Assembly: GCF_006151805.1 (NCBI RefSeq)
Contig: NZ_VDDA01000007.1
Location: 124,001 to 188,000 of the forward strand
Direction: 5' to 3'
Length of the DNA stretch: 64,000 nt
Origin: Methylobacterium terricola
GTDB taxonomy: Bacteria; Pseudomonadota; Alphaproteobacteria; Rhizobiales; Beijerinckiaceae
Below are positions 44,017 to 54,704 of the stretch, piece by piece. The notes beneath the pieces were generated by a model. The model was not told the origin of the DNA. It saw only the letters and a program-made list of their open reading frames with translations, and ran no database searches. Position 1 is the first letter of the stretch; the number at the start of each line of letters is the position of its first letter. A program made the translations under genes and the position numbers.

Positions 44017-45792
44017 CTAGTAAACGTCCTGCTGGTAGCGGTGGCTGCGCTCCAGGCCGGCCACGGCCGCCTCGGCGGCAGCCGGGTCCAGGCCCTTCAC
44101 GTCGGCGAAGGCCTTCACCAGGGCCGCCCGCACGTCCTTGGCCATCGCCTTGGCGTCGCCGCAGACGTAGACATGGGCGCCGCCGTCGAGCCAGGAGACC
44201 AGCTCGCGCCGCTGCTCCCAGATCCGGTCCTGGACGTAGATCTTCTCGGGCTGGTCGCGGGAGAAGGCGACGTCGATGCGCGCCAGCGAGCCGTCCTCCA
44301 GGGCTTCCTGCCATTCGAGCTGGTACAGGAAGTCGTGGGTGAAGTGGCGGTCGCCGAAGAACAGCCAGTTGCGGCCGGGCGCCTCGGTGGCGCGGCGCTC
44401 CTGCACGAAGGCGCGGAACGGCGCCACGCCGGTGCCGGGGCCGACCATGATGATGTCGGTGGCCGGGTTCGACGGCAGGCGGAAATGCTTGTTCGGCTTG
44501 ACCCGCACGCGCAGCTTGGCGCCGGTGCGGATCCGGTCGGCGACGTGGACCGAGGCGACGCCGGTCCGGGCCCGGTCATGGGTGGTGTAGCGCACCGCCG
44601 CAATGGTGAGATGGGCCTCGTCGCCGACCTCGGCCCGTGAGGAGGCGATCGAGTAGGCCCGCGGCGGCAGCGGCCGGGTGATGTCCGAGAGATGCTGAGC
44701 GGACAGCTTCGCCGGGTAGGTCTCGATCAGGTCGATCAGGTGCCGGCCCTCGATCCAGGCCCGGACCTCGTTGGACTCGACCAGGCGGCGGGCCTCCTCG
44801 TGGCCGGTGGCCTTGACGAAGCGCTCGACCGTGGCGGCCGACAGGGTGGTGATGTCGCGCTCGGCGAGCAGCGCCTGGCGCAGGACCGAATCGCCCTCGA
44901 GGCCGGCGGCCTTGAGGATCTGGTCGACCAGGGCCGGATCGTTCTCGGGATAGAGTTCGAGGGAGTCGCCGGGCTCGTAGGCGGGCGCGGCATCCTCGAA
45001 GGCGAGGGCGAGGTGGATGGTTTCCTTGTCGGAGCGCGAGGAGTTGAGGTTGACGTGCTCGATCACCTCGACGGTGACCGGCTCGCGGCTGACCTCGACC
45101 TCCTCGTCGGCGCCGGCCGTGCGGGCGAAATCGACCGCCACCACGTTGCCGGCGGGCTCAGGCGGCGCGAGCGCCTTGAGGGCGTCCTTGATCCAGGCGG
45201 CGGCCGGCTTGTCGAAGTCGAGGTCGCAGTCGATCCGCGGCAGCACGCGCTTGGCGCCAAGCTCCTCGAACCGGGTGTCGAGGCGCTTCCCGATGGCGCA
45301 GAACTCGGCATACGAGGTGTCGCCGAGGGCGAGCACGCCGAACTCGACCCCGTCGAGACGCGGCGCGCCCTCGCCCATGATCTCGCCATAGGCGCGCACG
45401 GCCCGGGCCGGCGGCTCGCCCTCGCCCCAGGTGGCGGCGATGACGACGACGCGCTTCTCCTTGCTCAAGGACGCGACGTCGAGATCGGCGAAGTCGACGA
45501 CCTTCGGCTTGAAGCCGGTCTTGCGGGCGAGCTTGGAGACGTCGCCGGCGAGCTTCTCCGAATTGCCGGACTCGCTGGCGAACAGGATCGTCAGCGGCTC
45601 GGCGGCGCGGGGCGGGGCGGCCGGAGCAGGGGCCTCGGCAGGCACGGCGCCGGACGCAGCGTCGAGGCCGGCGAGGAAGCCGGCCAGCCACGCGCGCTGC
45701 AGGGCGGTGGTGGAGCCGAGGGCGGCATCGAGATGGGCCCGCTCGGCGTCGCCGAAGGGAGCCGTGCGGGGAAGAAGCGCGGGGCGAGACAT
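44017..45792 (-). CDS. cysJ: Sulfite reductase flavoprotein subunit
   Basis: A 591-residue diflavin reductase. A flavodoxin domain (TILFASESGNSEKLAGDVSK, VVVIAATWGEGEPP) at ~80-220 binds FMN. An FAD-binding domain follows (RAYSIASSRAEVGDEAHLT), then the NADPH domain (IIMVGPGTGVAPFRAFVQER, HVYVCGDAKAMAKDV) ending in the family-type ...QDVY. It passes electrons from NADPH to the CysI siroheme. The start ATG of MSRPALLPRT is preferred over an in-frame one at 45828. It is transcribed first, before cysI. Confidence 0.95.
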   Translation of the reverse strand: MSRPALLPRTAPFGDAERAHLDAALGSTTALQRAWLAGFLAGLDAASGAVPAEAPAPAAPPRAAEPLTILFASESGNSEKLAGDVSKLARKTGFKPKVVDFADLDVASLSKEKRVVVIAATWGEGEPPARAVRAYGEIMGEGAPRLDGVEFGVLALGDTSYAEFCAIGKRLDTRFEELGAKRVLPRIDCDLDFDKPAAAWIKDALKALAPPEPAGNVVAVDFARTAGADEEVEVSREPVTVEVIEHVNLNSSRSDKETIHLALAFEDAAPAYEPGDSLELYPENDPALVDQILKAAGLEGDSVLRQALLAERDITTLSAATVERFVKATGHEEARRLVESNEVRAWIEGRHLIDLIETYPAKLSAQHLSDITRPLPPRAYSIASSRAEVGDEAHLTIAAVRYTTHDRARTGVASVHVADRIRTGAKLRVRVKPNKHFRLPSNPATDIIMVGPGTGVAPFRAFVQERRATEAPGRNWLFFGDRHFTHDFLYQLEWQEALEDGSLARIDVAFSRDQPEKIYVQDRIWEQRRELVSWLDGGAHVYVCGDAKAMAKDVRAALVKAFADVKGLDPAAAEAAVAGLERSHRYQQDVY

Positions 45793-45900
45793 GCCCGCAC
45801 AGATGTGCCGGCGCCGTCCCAGAGTCAACAGGAATGTTCTTTTTGAAGAACGCGTCCGCGGGAGATCGTCGTTATCGTCGGCAGCCGCCGTGGGAGAATA

Positions 45901-46392
45901 TTATTTTCCGTTCGCTGCCAGGGGCTGGATGAACGGTGCCGTCGGGAGCGGCAACGCAGTGGTGCTCTTCACCTTCTCCATGGCGAACCGCGACGTGACG
46001 TTCTTCAAAGGCAGCACCGCGATGAGGCGCTTGTAGAAGGCGTCGTAGGCCTGCATGTCGGCCACCACGACGCGGAGCATGTAGTCCACGTCGCCGGCCA
46101 TGCGGTAGAATTCCAGCACCTCCGGCATCCCCGAGACGGTAGCGGCGAAACGCTCCAGCCACTCGCGGGAATGGTCGCTGGTCTCGATCGAGACGAACAC
46201 CGTCAACCCGAGACCGAGCTTCACCGGGTCGAGCACCGCCACGCGCCGGTCGATCACCCCGTCGGCCTCGAGGCGCTGGATGCGCTTCCAGCACGGGGTC
46301 TGCGACAGGCCGACGCGCTCCCCGATCTGCGCGATCGACAGCGTCGCGTCGGTCTGGAGCAGGGCGAGGATCTTCAGGTCGATGGCATCCAC
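45901..46392 (-). CDS. Lrp/AsnC-family transcriptional regulator
   Basis: A 163-residue regulator. The AsnC-type helix-turn-helix is at the N-terminus ([40 protein letters not shown]), followed by the RAM ligand-binding domain ([40 protein letters not shown]). It lies between cysJ and the cysHDN operon and reads toward cysJ. An amino-acid-responsive role (cysteine, methionine or a precursor) in sulfur control is a reasonable guess from position alone. Confidence 0.92.
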   Translation of the reverse strand: MDAIDLKILALLQTDATLSIAQIGERVGLSQTPCWKRIQRLEADGVIDRRVAVLDPVKLGLGLTVFVSIETSDHSREWLERFAATVSGMPEVLEFYRMAGDVDYMLRVVVADMQAYDAFYKRLIAVLPLKNVTSRFAMEKVKSTTALPLPTAPFIQPLAANGK

Positions 46393-46542
46393 TGCACGAC
46401 TCCGGTTTTGGAGAAGATTCTTTCAAGGATGTCGCACGGTCAGGGAACGGATTTCCTGCCGAGACGTTCGTGGGAGCCGGTATAACCCGCGATTCCGGGC
46501 GGATGGCCGCAAAAATCCCCGGGACCGCATCCCAGCCATGCC

Positions 46543-46567
46543 TTGACAGTGTTCGGTATAGCGAACA
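46543..46567 (+). promoter_or_regulatory. Promoter/operator upstream of cysH
   Basis: A consensus -35 box TTGACA (46543-46548) is directly followed by a perfect inverted repeat TGTTCG-GTATAG-CGAACA (46550-46567). The repeat fills the -35/-10 spacer, so a bound protein would block RNA polymerase. The expected -10 position (~46565-46571, ACAGTTA) is weak, hinting that activation may also be needed. It lies 39 bases before the cysH start. Confidence 0.65.
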
Positions 46568-46605
46568 GTTACCCCGGCAGACAAGCAGCCAATCCCGTGC
46601 TCTCC

Positions 46606-47466
46606 ATGACCCTTCCCCTCGACCGCGCGGCGCAGGACGCCCTCGCGCAGGATCTGGCCTCGCGCCTGCGTCCCCTCGCGCTGCCGGAGCGCCTGGCGTT
46701 GATCGACGCGACGGTGAACGGCCGCCTGGTCTTCACCACGAGCTTCGGCCTGGAGGACCAGGCCCTTACCCATGCCCTGCGCATGGCGAAGTCGCGAGCC
46801 GAGATCGTGACGCTCGATACCGGCCGGCTCTTTCCCGAGACCTACGACACCTGGGCCGAGACCGAGGCGGCTTACGGCTTCCGCATCCGCGCCTACGCGC
46901 CCGAGCGCGAGGCGGAGGAGCATTTCGTCGCCGAGTCCGGCATCAACGGCTTCCGCCACTCGGTCGCGGCGCGCCAGGCCTGCTGCGGCTTTCGCAAGGT
47001 CGAGCCGTTGGGCCGGGCCCTCGCCGGCGCCGCCGGCTGGCTCACGGGCCTGCGCGCCGGCCAGTCGGCCAACCGGGCCGAGACGTCGCTGGCCGAGGCC
47101 GACCAGGCCCGCGGCCTGATCAAGCTCAACCCGATCGCGGACTGGACCCGCGAGGCCCTGGCCGAGCTGATCCACCAGAACTACGTGCCGTACAACGTGC
47201 TGCACGATCGCGGTTTCCCGTCGATCGGCTGCGCCCCCTGTACCCGCGCGGTGAAGCTCGGCGAGCCCGAGCGGGCCGGCCGCTGGTGGTGGGAGCAGGC
47301 GAGCAAGCAGGAATGCGGCCTCCACGTCGCCGGCGCGCCGGGCAGCGAGGTCAAGCCGGGCCAAAAGATCCTTGGCCAAAAGATCCTGGGCCAAGAGCCC
47401 CGCGCCTTCGAGCCGGCCTCGTCCGGCTCCTCCTCCACATCATCCAACCCGGAGCTGGTCGCATGA
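46606..47466 (+). CDS. cysH: Adenylylsulfate (APS-type) reductase CysH
   Basis: A 286-residue reductase that makes sulfite from adenylylsulfate. Motifs: [32 protein letters not shown], and the cluster/catalytic Cys set [11 protein letters not shown] and [10 protein letters not shown]. The CC..CxxC set binds a [4Fe-4S] cluster and marks the APS-using form, which needs no CysC kinase; none is seen here. The C-terminal tail has a [10 protein letters not shown] repeat made by a 15-bp tandem DNA repeat. ATGA overlap with cysD shows translational coupling. The usual C-terminal ECGLH motif is present (KQECGLHV). Confidence 0.93.
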   Translation: MTLPLDRAAQDALAQDLASRLRPLALPERLALIDATVNGRLVFTTSFGLEDQALTHALRMAKSRAEIVTLDTGRLFPETYDTWAETEAAYGFRIRAYAPEREAEEHFVAESGINGFRHSVAARQACCGFRKVEPLGRALAGAAGWLTGLRAGQSANRAETSLAEADQARGLIKLNPIADWTREALAELIHQNYVPYNVLHDRGFPSIGCAPCTRAVKLGEPERAGRWWWEQASKQECGLHVAGAPGSEVKPGQKILGQKILGQEPRAFEPASSGSSSTSSNPELVA

Positions 47467-48398
47467 GCGCCGCCCTCAAGACCCGGACCGACGGCCTCGA
47501 CCGCCTGACCCACCTCCAGCGCCTGGAGGCCGAGAGCATCCACATCATGCGGGAGACGGTCGCCGAGACCGAGAACCCGGTGATGCTGTACTCGATCGGC
47601 AAGGATTCCTCGGTGCTGCTGCACCTGGCCCTCAAGGCGTTCGCGCCGGGCCGGCTGCCGTTCCCGCTGCTCCACGTCGACACGACCTGGAAGTTCCGCG
47701 AGATGATCGCGTTCCGCGACCAGCGCGCGAAGGAGCTCGGCCTGGATCTCCTCGTCCACACCAACCCGGACGGGCTCGCCCGCGGCATCGGGCCGGTGAG
47801 CCACGGCTCCGAGGTCCATACCGACGTGATGAAGACCCAGGCCCTGCGCCAGGCCCTCGACAAGCACAAGTTCGACGCGGCCTTCGGCGGCGCGCGGCGC
47901 GACGAGGAGGCCTCGCGGGCCAAGGAGCGCATCGTCTCGTTGCGTACCGCGCAGCACCGCTGGGACCCGAAGCGCCAGCGCGCCGAGCCCTGGCACCTCT
48001 ACAACATGAAGAAGCAGCGCGGCGAATCGTTGCGCGTGTTCCCGCTGTCGAACTGGACCGAGCTCGATATCTGGCTCTACATCGAGCAGGAAAACATCCC
48101 GATCGTGCCGCTCTACTACGCCGCCGAGCGTCCGGTGGTGAGCCGCGACGGGCAGCTGATCATGGTCGACGACGAGCGCCTGCCGCTCCAGCCCGGCGAG
48201 ACCCCGGAGATGCGGCTGGTGCGGTTCCGGACCCTCGGTTGTTACCCGCTGACCGGGGCGGTGGAGAGCGATGCCGCGACCCTGCCGGAGATCATCGGCG
48301 AGACGCTGGCCGCCCGCACCTCCGAGCGGCAGGGCCGCGTGATCGACAAGGACGGCGCCGGCGCCATGGAGCGCAAGAAGCAGGAAGGCTACTTCTGA
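47463..48398 (+). CDS. cysD: Sulfate adenylyltransferase subunit 2
   Basis: A 311-residue PP-loop ATP sulfurylase subunit. The pyrophosphatase-type loop is [15 protein letters not shown]. Other CysD features are [33 protein letters not shown], and the C-terminal [10 protein letters not shown]. It forms adenylylsulfate from sulfate and ATP with CysN. It overlaps cysH (ATGA) and cysN (TGATG), so the three are made together. Confidence 0.96.
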   Translation: MSAALKTRTDGLDRLTHLQRLEAESIHIMRETVAETENPVMLYSIGKDSSVLLHLALKAFAPGRLPFPLLHVDTTWKFREMIAFRDQRAKELGLDLLVHTNPDGLARGIGPVSHGSEVHTDVMKTQALRQALDKHKFDAAFGGARRDEEASRAKERIVSLRTAQHRWDPKRQRAEPWHLYNMKKQRGESLRVFPLSNWTELDIWLYIEQENIPIVPLYYAAERPVVSRDGQLIMVDDERLPLQPGETPEMRLVRFRTLGCYPLTGAVESDAATLPEIIGETLAARTSERQGRVIDKDGAGAMERKKQEGYF

Positions 48399-50818
48399 TG
48401 ACCGTGCACCAATCCACCCGCGCCTTCGGCTACGAGGCCTTTCTCGCCGCCCATCAGCGGAAGGAAGTGCTGCGGTTCATCACCTGCGGCTCGGTCGACG
48501 ACGGCAAGTCGACCCTGATCGGGCGCCTGCTGCACGACACCAAGCAGATCTTCGACGATCAGGTCAGCGCGCTCGAGCGCGACTCGCGCCGCCACGGCAC
48601 GCGGGGCGGCGAGCTGGATCTCGCGCTCCTCGTCGACGGCCTCCAGGCCGAGCGCGAGCAGGGCATCACCATCGACGTCGCCTACCGGTTCTTCTCGACC
48701 GAGCGGCGCTCGTTCATCGTCGCGGACACGCCCGGCCACGTCCAGTACACCCGCAACATGGCGACCGGCGCCTCGACCGCCGAGGTCGCGGTGCTGCTGG
48801 TCGATGCCCGAAAGGGCCTGAGCCCTCAGACCCGTCGGCACGCGCTGCTGGTCTCGATGCTCGGCATCCGCCGCGTCGTGCTGGCGGTGAACAAGATGGA
48901 CCTGATCGGCTGGTCTGAAGGCCGGTTCGAGGCAATCGTCGCCGAGTTCCAGGCCTTCGCCAAGGATCTGCGCTTCGCCGACGTGACCGGCATCCCGCTC
49001 TCGGCGGCGAACGGCGACAACGTCGTGCTGCCGGGCACCGCGGCGCCCTGGTATGCCGGCGCGCCGCTGCTGCAATACCTCGAGGAGGTGCCCGCGCATG
49101 TCGAGGAGGAGGTCGCTCCCTTCCGCATGGCGGTGCAGTGGGTCAACCGGCCGAATTCCGACTTCCGCGGCTTCTCGGGCCTGATCGCGTCGGGGGCGGT
49201 CGCGGTCGGCGACAAGGTGGTGGTGGCGCCCGCCGGCACGCCGTCGACGGTGGCGCGGATCTACACCTATGACGGCGACCTGCCGCGGGCCATCGCCGGC
49301 CAGTCGGTGACCCTGGTGCTCGCCGACGAGGTCGATGCCTCGCGCGGCAGCGTGATCACGGCTGCCGGCCAGCCGCCGATCGTCAGCGACCGGCTCGAGG
49401 TCCGGCTGTTCTGGGCCAACGAGGCCGGGCTGAAGCCGGGCGACACCTACCTCGCCAAGGTCGGCACGGTGACGGCGAATGCCGTCGTGGAAGCCGTGCG
49501 CGCGCGCATCGACACCGAGACCGGGCAGGGCGTGCCGGCCGAGAGCTTGAGCGCCAACGACATCGGCGACGTCACCTTGAGCCTCGACCGCAAGGTCGCC
49601 GTCGATGCCTACCGGCAGAACCGCGACACCGGCAGCCTGATCCTGATCGACCGGGCGACCACCGACACGGCGGCTTTGGGCCTCGTCCAGGCCCCGCAGG
49701 CGGCGCCGCAGGGCGGCGCGACGACCGAGGCTCCGACGACCGGGGCGAAGGCCGAGGCGGCTCCCGCCGGCGGCGGCCTCCTCGGCTCCCTGAAGCGGCT
49801 GTTCCGCGGCTCGTCCCTGGCGCTCGCCGCCGGGGCCTCCCTCCTGGCGCTGGCGGGAGCCCCGGCTCCCGCGAAGGCGCAGACGCTGCTGAACGTCTCG
49901 TACGACCCGACCCGCGAGCTGTACCGGGCGATCGACGCGGCCTTCGCCAAGGAGTGGAAGGCCAAGACCGGCGAGACCGTGACGGTGCGCGCCTCGCATG
50001 GCGGCTCCGGCGCCCAGGCCCGCTCGGTGATCGACGGCTTGCCGGCCGACGTGGTGACGCTGGCGCTCGCCAGCGACATCGACGCCATCGCGGCCCGCTC
50101 GAAGAAGCTGCCGGCCGACTGGCAGAAGCGCCTTCCGAACAACTCGACGCCCTACACCTCGACCATCGTGTTCCTGGTCCGCAAGGGCAACCCGAAGGCG
50201 ATCAAGGACTGGGACGACCTGGTGAAGCCGGGGATCCAGGTCATCACCCCGAACCCGAAGACCTCGGGCGGCGCGCGCTGGAACTACCTCGCGGCCTATG
50301 CCTACGCGTTGTCGAAGAACAACAACGACGACGCCAAGGCGAAGGACTTCGTCACCGCCCTGTTCAAGAACGTGCCGGTGCTCGACACCGGTGCGCGCGG
50401 CGCCACCACCACCTTCGTGCAGCGGGGCTTGGGCGACGTGCTGATCGCCTGGGAGAACGAGGCGTTCCTGGCCGACGAGGAATTCGGCAAGGGCAAGTTC
50501 GACATCATCGTCCCCTCGATCTCGATCCTGGCCGAGCCGCCGGTCGCTCTCGTCGACGCCAATGTCGATCAGAAGGGCACCCGCAAGCAGGCCGAGGCCT
50601 ATCTGCAGTTCCTCTACACGCCCGAGGCGCAGAAGATCATCGCCAAGAACTTCTACCGCCCGCGCGACGAGGCGGCGGCGGACAAGGCGGATCTCGCCCG
50701 CTTCCCGAAACTGAAGCTCGTCACCATCGACGACACCTTCGGCGGCTGGGCCAAGGCCCAAAAAACCCATTTCGACGATGGCGGCGTGTTCGACGCCATC
50801 CTGAAAGCCCGTCAATGA
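48398..50818 (+). CDS. cysN: CysN-Sbp fusion: sulfate adenylyltransferase GTPase subunit joined to periplasmic sulfate-binding protein
   Basis: One uninterrupted 806-codon frame. Residues 1-430 are a CysN GTPase: P-loop GSVDDGKS (31-38), DTPGH, NKMD and EF-Tu-like beta domains ending [20 protein letters not shown]. Residues ~432-460 are an Ala/Pro/Thr/Gly linker. Residues ~461-494 read like a signal peptide ([23 protein letters not shown], cleavage AKA-Q). Residues 495-806 are a sulfate-binding protein ([48 protein letters not shown]). GC3 bias holds through the joint, and no ATG or GTG exists for a separate Sbp; only a TTG at 49676. It may insert N-in/C-out, then be cleaved. Both flanking genes overlap it. 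A base error removing a stop remains possible but unlikely. Confidence 0.88.
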   Translation: MTVHQSTRAFGYEAFLAAHQRKEVLRFITCGSVDDGKSTLIGRLLHDTKQIFDDQVSALERDSRRHGTRGGELDLALLVDGLQAEREQGITIDVAYRFFSTERRSFIVADTPGHVQYTRNMATGASTAEVAVLLVDARKGLSPQTRRHALLVSMLGIRRVVLAVNKMDLIGWSEGRFEAIVAEFQAFAKDLRFADVTGIPLSAANGDNVVLPGTAAPWYAGAPLLQYLEEVPAHVEEEVAPFRMAVQWVNRPNSDFRGFSGLIASGAVAVGDKVVVAPAGTPSTVARIYTYDGDLPRAIAGQSVTLVLADEVDASRGSVITAAGQPPIVSDRLEVRLFWANEAGLKPGDTYLAKVGTVTANAVVEAVRARIDTETGQGVPAESLSANDIGDVTLSLDRKVAVDAYRQNRDTGSLILIDRATTDTAALGLVQAPQAAPQGGATTEAPTTGAKAEAAPAGGGLLGSLKRLFRGSSLALAAGASLLALAGAPAPAKAQTLLNVSYDPTRELYRAIDAAFAKEWKAKTGETVTVRASHGGSGAQARSVIDGLPADVVTLALASDIDAIAARSKKLPADWQKRLPNNSTPYTSTIVFLVRKGNPKAIKDWDDLVKPGIQVITPNPKTSGGARWNYLAAYAYALSKNNNDDAKAKDFVTALFKNVPVLDTGARGATTTFVQRGLGDVLIAWENEAFLADEEFGKGKFDIIVPSISILAEPPVALVDANVDQKGTRKQAEAYLQFLYTPEAQKIIAKNFYRPRDEAAADKADLARFPKLKLVTIDDTFGGWAKAQKTHFDDGGVFDAILKARQ

Positions 50819-51684
50819 GCAACGCCGCGGCCCTGCCCGCGGGGCGGGCCGCGTCCCGCTTCCGGCGACCGAGCGCGCTCCCGGGATTCCGCCTGACCTT
50901 CGGGATCACGCTCACCTACCTGACCCTGATCGTCCTACTGCCGCTGGCGGTGCTGCTGCTGCGCGCCGCCAGCGTCGGCCCGGCCGGGCTGTGGGACCTG
51001 ATCACCGATTCCCGCAACCTCGCGGCGCTCAAGACCTCGTTCGGCCTCTCCCTCGCGGCCGCCGCGATCGACGCGGTGTTCGGGCTCCTGATCGCCTGGG
51101 TGCTGACCCGCTACCGGTTTCCCGGGCGGCGGATCATCGACGCGCTCGTCGACCTGCCCTTCGCGCTGCCGACGGCGGTGGCCGGCATCGCGCTCGCCAG
51201 CCTGTATGCGCCGAACGGCTGGCTCGGCGAGCCGCTGATGAGCCTCGGGATCAAGATCGCCTACACGCCGCTGGGCATCCTGGTGGCGCTCGTCTTCGTC
51301 GGCCTGCCGTTCTGCGTCCGCACGGTGCAGCCGCTGGTGGCCGAGATCGACAAGTCGAGCGAGGAGGCCGCCGCCATCCTCGGCGCCTCGCGTTTCCGCG
51401 CCGTCGTGACGGTGATCCTGCCGCCGCTGATCCCGGCGATGCTCACGGGCTTCGCATTAGCCTTCGCTCGCGCCGTCGGCGAGTACGGCTCGGTGATCTT
51501 CGTCGCCGGCAACCTGCCCTACGTCTCGGAGATCGCCCCGCTGCTGATCGTGATCAAGCTCGAGGAGTTCAACTATGCGGGTGCCACGGCGATCGCCGCC
51601 GTGATGCTGCTGATGTCGTTCGCCGCGCTGCTCGTCATCAACCTCGTCCAGGACTTCAGCCGCCGCAGGTTCGGCCATGTCTGA
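50815..51684 (+). CDS. cysT: Sulfate ABC transporter permease CysT
   Basis: A 289-residue inner membrane permease with about six helices. The EAA loop is [20 protein letters not shown] followed by [20 protein letters not shown]. The [17 protein letters not shown] segment is specific to the CysT/CysU group. The ATG overlaps the fusion gene stop. With CysW it forms the sulfate/thiosulfate channel. Confidence 0.95.
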   Translation: MSNAAALPAGRAASRFRRPSALPGFRLTFGITLTYLTLIVLLPLAVLLLRAASVGPAGLWDLITDSRNLAALKTSFGLSLAAAAIDAVFGLLIAWVLTRYRFPGRRIIDALVDLPFALPTAVAGIALASLYAPNGWLGEPLMSLGIKIAYTPLGILVALVFVGLPFCVRTVQPLVAEIDKSSEEAAAILGASRFRAVVTVILPPLIPAMLTGFALAFARAVGEYGSVIFVAGNLPYVSEIAPLLIVIKLEEFNYAGATAIAAVMLLMSFAALLVINLVQDFSRRRFGHV

Positions 51685-52564
51685 GAGCACCGTCCCGTCC
51701 ATCCGCCCTCCGGTCCACCGCGGCCCGCATGCGGCACTGACTGAGCCGCGCCCGGTCCGGATCGCGCTGATCCTCCTCGCCGTGGCCTTCCTGGCCCTGT
51801 TCCTGCTGCTGCCGCTCGCCGTCGTCTTCGTCGAGGCGCTGAGCAAGGGGCTGGGGGCCTATCTCGCCACCTTCGCCGAGCCGGACGCGCAAGCCGCGAT
51901 CCGCCTCACGCTCCTCGTCGCGGTGATCGCGGTGCCGCTCAACGTCGTGTTCGGGCTGTGCGCCTCCTGGGCCATCGCCAAGTTCCAGTTCCGCGGCCGT
52001 AACCTGCTCATCACCCTCATCGACCTGCCGTTCTCGGTCTCGCCGGTCGTGGCGGGCCTGATCTACGTGCTGATCTTCGGGGCGCAGGGGCTGCTCGGCC
52101 CGTTCCTCAACCGGCACGGGATCGAGATCATCTTCGCGGTGCCGGGCATCGTGCTCGCCACCGTGTTCGTCACCTTCCCGTTCGTGGCCCGCGAGCTGAT
52201 CCCCTTGATGCAGGACCAGGGCACCACCGACGAGGAGGCCGCGTTGACCCTCGGCGCGAGCCCGTGGCGGATGTTCCGCACCGTGACGCTGCCGAACGTG
52301 CGCTGGGCGCTGCTCTACGGCGTGCTCCTGTGCAATGCCCGGGCGATGGGCGAGTTCGGCGCCGTCTCGGTCGTCTCGGGCCGGATCCGGGGGCTCACCA
52401 ACACCATGCCGCTCCACGTCGAGATCCTGTACAACGAGTACAATTACGTGGCGGCGTTCGGGATCGCCTCGCTTCTGGCGCTCCTCGCGCTCGTCACCCT
52501 GGCGGGCAAGTCTTTCCTGGAATGGCGCCATGCCGATGCGCTGGCTGGACGCGGAGCCCACTGA
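51677..52564 (+). CDS. cysW: Sulfate ABC transporter permease CysW
   Basis: A 295-residue permease, about six helices. The EAA loop is [20 protein letters not shown] followed by [36 protein letters not shown] and [12 protein letters not shown] are CysW hallmarks. It overlaps cysT by 8 bases and ends just before cysA (stop TGA, one base, ATG). It completes the heterodimeric channel. Confidence 0.95.
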   Translation: MSESTVPSIRPPVHRGPHAALTEPRPVRIALILLAVAFLALFLLLPLAVVFVEALSKGLGAYLATFAEPDAQAAIRLTLLVAVIAVPLNVVFGLCASWAIAKFQFRGRNLLITLIDLPFSVSPVVAGLIYVLIFGAQGLLGPFLNRHGIEIIFAVPGIVLATVFVTFPFVARELIPLMQDQGTTDEEAALTLGASPWRMFRTVTLPNVRWALLYGVLLCNARAMGEFGAVSVVSGRIRGLTNTMPLHVEILYNEYNYVAAFGIASLLALLALVTLAGKSFLEWRHADALAGRGAH

Positions 52565-52565
52565 G

Positions 52566-53702
52566 ATGACGGCCGGATTCGCTCCCACCGCCCTGTCCCT
52601 GCGCCGCGACGCGCAGGCCCGCCCGGTCGAGGCGGCCTCCACCGAGCGCCTGCGCCAGGCCGGCACCTCCGTGCGGGTCGACGGCATCGTCAAGCGCTAC
52701 GGCGGCCCCGGGCCGGCGGCGCTCGAGGGCGTCAGCCTGGCGATCGAGCCGGGCGAGCTTCTGGCGCTTCTGGGCCCCTCGGGCTCCGGCAAGACGACGC
52801 TGCTCCGCGTCATCGCCGGCCTCGAGATCCCGGATGGCGGCCGGGTGTTCTTCGGCTCGCAGGACACCACCGACATCCCGGTCCAAAGCCGCGGCGTCGG
52901 CTTCGTGTTCCAGCACTACGCCCTGTTCCGCCACCTCACGGTGTTCGAGAACATCGCCTACGGGTTGCGCTCGCGCCCCCGGGCGCACCGCCCGAAGGAG
53001 GACGAGATCCGCCGCCGGGTCGAGCGCCTGCTGGAGCTGGTGCAGCTGCCCGACCTCGCCAAGCGCTATCCCGGCCAGCTCTCCGGCGGACAGCGCCAGC
53101 GGGTGGCGCTCGCCCGGGCGCTGGCGGTCGAGCCCTCGGTGCTGCTCCTCGACGAGCCGTTCGGCGCCCTCGACGCCCAGGTGCGCAAGGACCTGCGCCG
53201 CTGGCTGCGCGAGATCCACCGCGAGACCGGCCAGACCACGATCTTCGTCACCCACGACCAGGACGAGGCGCTGGAGCTCGCCGACCGGATCGCGATCCTC
53301 AACAAGGGCCGCATCGAGCAGGTCGGCGCGCCGCACGAGGTCCAGGACCACCCGGCCTCGCGCTTCGTGATGTCCTTCGTCGGCGAGACCGCCCGTCTGC
53401 CGGCCGAGGTCGCGGACGGCGAGGTCCGGGTCGCCGGCCGCCCGGTGATCGCCGCGGAACCCGGCTGGCCGCAAGGACCGGTCGACCTCTGCCTGCGGCC
53501 CTGGGACCTCACGGTCGGGCAGGGGGCCGGCACGCTCCCCGGCACCGTGCGCGAGTGGCGCCGCACCGGGCGCGGCACCGTGGCGGAGATCCTCCTCGAT
53601 GGGGCCGAGGCGCCGGTCGAGGTGAAGGTGACGGACGTCTACGAGCCGGGCGACCGGGTGGCGCTGGCGGTCGGCGCGGCGCGGGTGTTCGCGCGGGGGT
53701 GA
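52566..53702 (+). CDS. cysA: Sulfate ABC transporter ATP-binding protein CysA
   Basis: A 378-residue ATPase. Walker A is GPSGSGKTT, the Q-loop region is [20 protein letters not shown], the signature is LSGGQRQR, Walker B is [14 protein letters not shown], and the switch is [15 protein letters not shown] regulatory TOBE-like domain follows (residues ~280-378). Compared with typical CysA it has ~35 extra N-terminal residues ([20 protein letters not shown]), which may be mis-assigned; no downstream start is better placed. It is the last gene of the operon. Confidence 0.94.
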   Translation: MTAGFAPTALSLRRDAQARPVEAASTERLRQAGTSVRVDGIVKRYGGPGPAALEGVSLAIEPGELLALLGPSGSGKTTLLRVIAGLEIPDGGRVFFGSQDTTDIPVQSRGVGFVFQHYALFRHLTVFENIAYGLRSRPRAHRPKEDEIRRRVERLLELVQLPDLAKRYPGQLSGGQRQRVALARALAVEPSVLLLDEPFGALDAQVRKDLRRWLREIHRETGQTTIFVTHDQDEALELADRIAILNKGRIEQVGAPHEVQDHPASRFVMSFVGETARLPAEVADGEVRVAGRPVIAAEPGWPQGPVDLCLRPWDLTVGQGAGTLPGTVREWRRTGRGTVAEILLDGAEAPVEVKVTDVYEPGDRVALAVGAARVFARG

Positions 53703-53897
53703 GGGCGAGGGGCGGTCGGGGCTCTCTCCTCGGCCGCCGAGAAGCCTGGACCACGTGTGGGAATCCGTCCGCTCCGTCGTTGGAACTCCACGCCCTTTCC
53801 CGGACGACTGCAGCGAAGCGGAAGGAGATCCGGGAAGGGGGACGGTGTCAAAAACGATGCCGCGACACGATCATCCGCAGCATCGCTCAGTGTCTCG

Positions 53898-54617
53898 CTA
53901 ACGCCGCACCCGCCGGCTCCGCGCCTCCTGCGCGAACGCATCCTCCTGCGTCTGCAGCCGCTCCACGAACACCGTCGCTGCCCGGGCGATGTGCTGGCGC
54001 GACAGCCGGTCGGCGGCCTCCGCCTCGCCCGCCGCGATCGCCTCCAGGATCGCCGCGTGCTCGTCCCAGATGCGGGCCGGCATCGCCTCGTCCTCGCGCA
54101 AGACCTCGCCCATGATCCGCCGCAGGTGGTTGAAGTGCGGTGCCGCGGTCTCGACGATGATCGGGTTCCCGGCGATGTCGCCGAGGAAGCGATGGAAGGC
54201 GATGTCGGCCTCGATCAGCGCCGCCACCGAACCGGCCTGCACCGCCGCACGCCCCGCCGCCACCAGGGGAGGGCCTTCTCGGCCAGCCCGGGCGGCATTG
54301 CGCTCGGCGGCGAGCCGGCTCGTCAGGCCCTCGAGCACCCCGCGCACCTCGTAGAGGTTCTGCACGAACGCGGCTTCGAGCGGTGCCACCACCAGGCCGC
54401 GGCGCGGCGCGTCGCGCACGATGCCGTGGTTGCGCAACAGCAGCAGCGCCTGCTGCACCGGCTGGCGCGACACCCCGTAGGCCTCCGCCAATTCGTCCTG
54501 GATCAGCCGGGTGTTGGGCGGCAGCCGCCCCTCGGTGATCTCGCTGAAGATCGCGCCGTAGACCTGCTCGACGAGCCGATGGCGCGTCAGCTGGCGGGCG
54601 TCAGTCTCGCTGATCAT
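53898..54617 (-). CDS. GntR/FCD-family regulator (FadR-type)
   Basis: A 239-residue regulator. The GntR winged helix is HRLVEQVYGAIFSEITEGRL, IQDELAEAYGVSRQPVQQAL. The FCD effector domain has the usual helical pattern with metal-site residues (DIAFHRFLGDIAGN His, DEHAAILEAIAAG). It is divergent from the TRAP binding-protein gene, and a perfect 19-bp palindrome lies between them. It most likely represses its own gene and the dctP-acyl-CoA synthetase-TPP enzyme group until an acid ligand is present. Confidence 0.92.
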   Translation of the reverse strand: MISETDARQLTRHRLVEQVYGAIFSEITEGRLPPNTRLIQDELAEAYGVSRQPVQQALLLLRNHGIVRDAPRRGLVVAPLEAAFVQNLYEVRGVLEGLTSRLAAERNAARAGREGPPLVAAGRAAVQAGSVAALIEADIAFHRFLGDIAGNPIIVETAAPHFNHLRRIMGEVLREDEAMPARIWDEHAAILEAIAAGEAEAADRLSRQHIARAATVFVERLQTQEDAFAQEARSRRVRR

Positions 54618-54685
54618 GGCCGGACCCCCTTCACGCAAAAACTCGTCCCCGACGTGTTGCGCAAACCGGAGGCGCGTGCAATACC

Positions 54686-54704
54686 GAATTCGAAATTCGA
54701 ATTC
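54686..54704 (+). promoter_or_regulatory. Perfect 19-bp palindromic operator
   Basis: GAATTCGAA-A-TTCGAATTC is perfectly symmetric around A54695. A further TGAATTC follows at 54705-54711. It is an AT-rich island in GC-rich DNA, in the 159-base gap between the divergent GntR and DctP genes, 73 bases before the dctP start. Size and symmetry fit a GntR dimer site. Confidence 0.75.

Noticed and set aside
47372..48397. Extension of the CysN-Sbp frame upstream to 47372
   Set aside because: This part is the shifted shadow of cysD; the real CysN start is the ATG overlapping the cysD stop.
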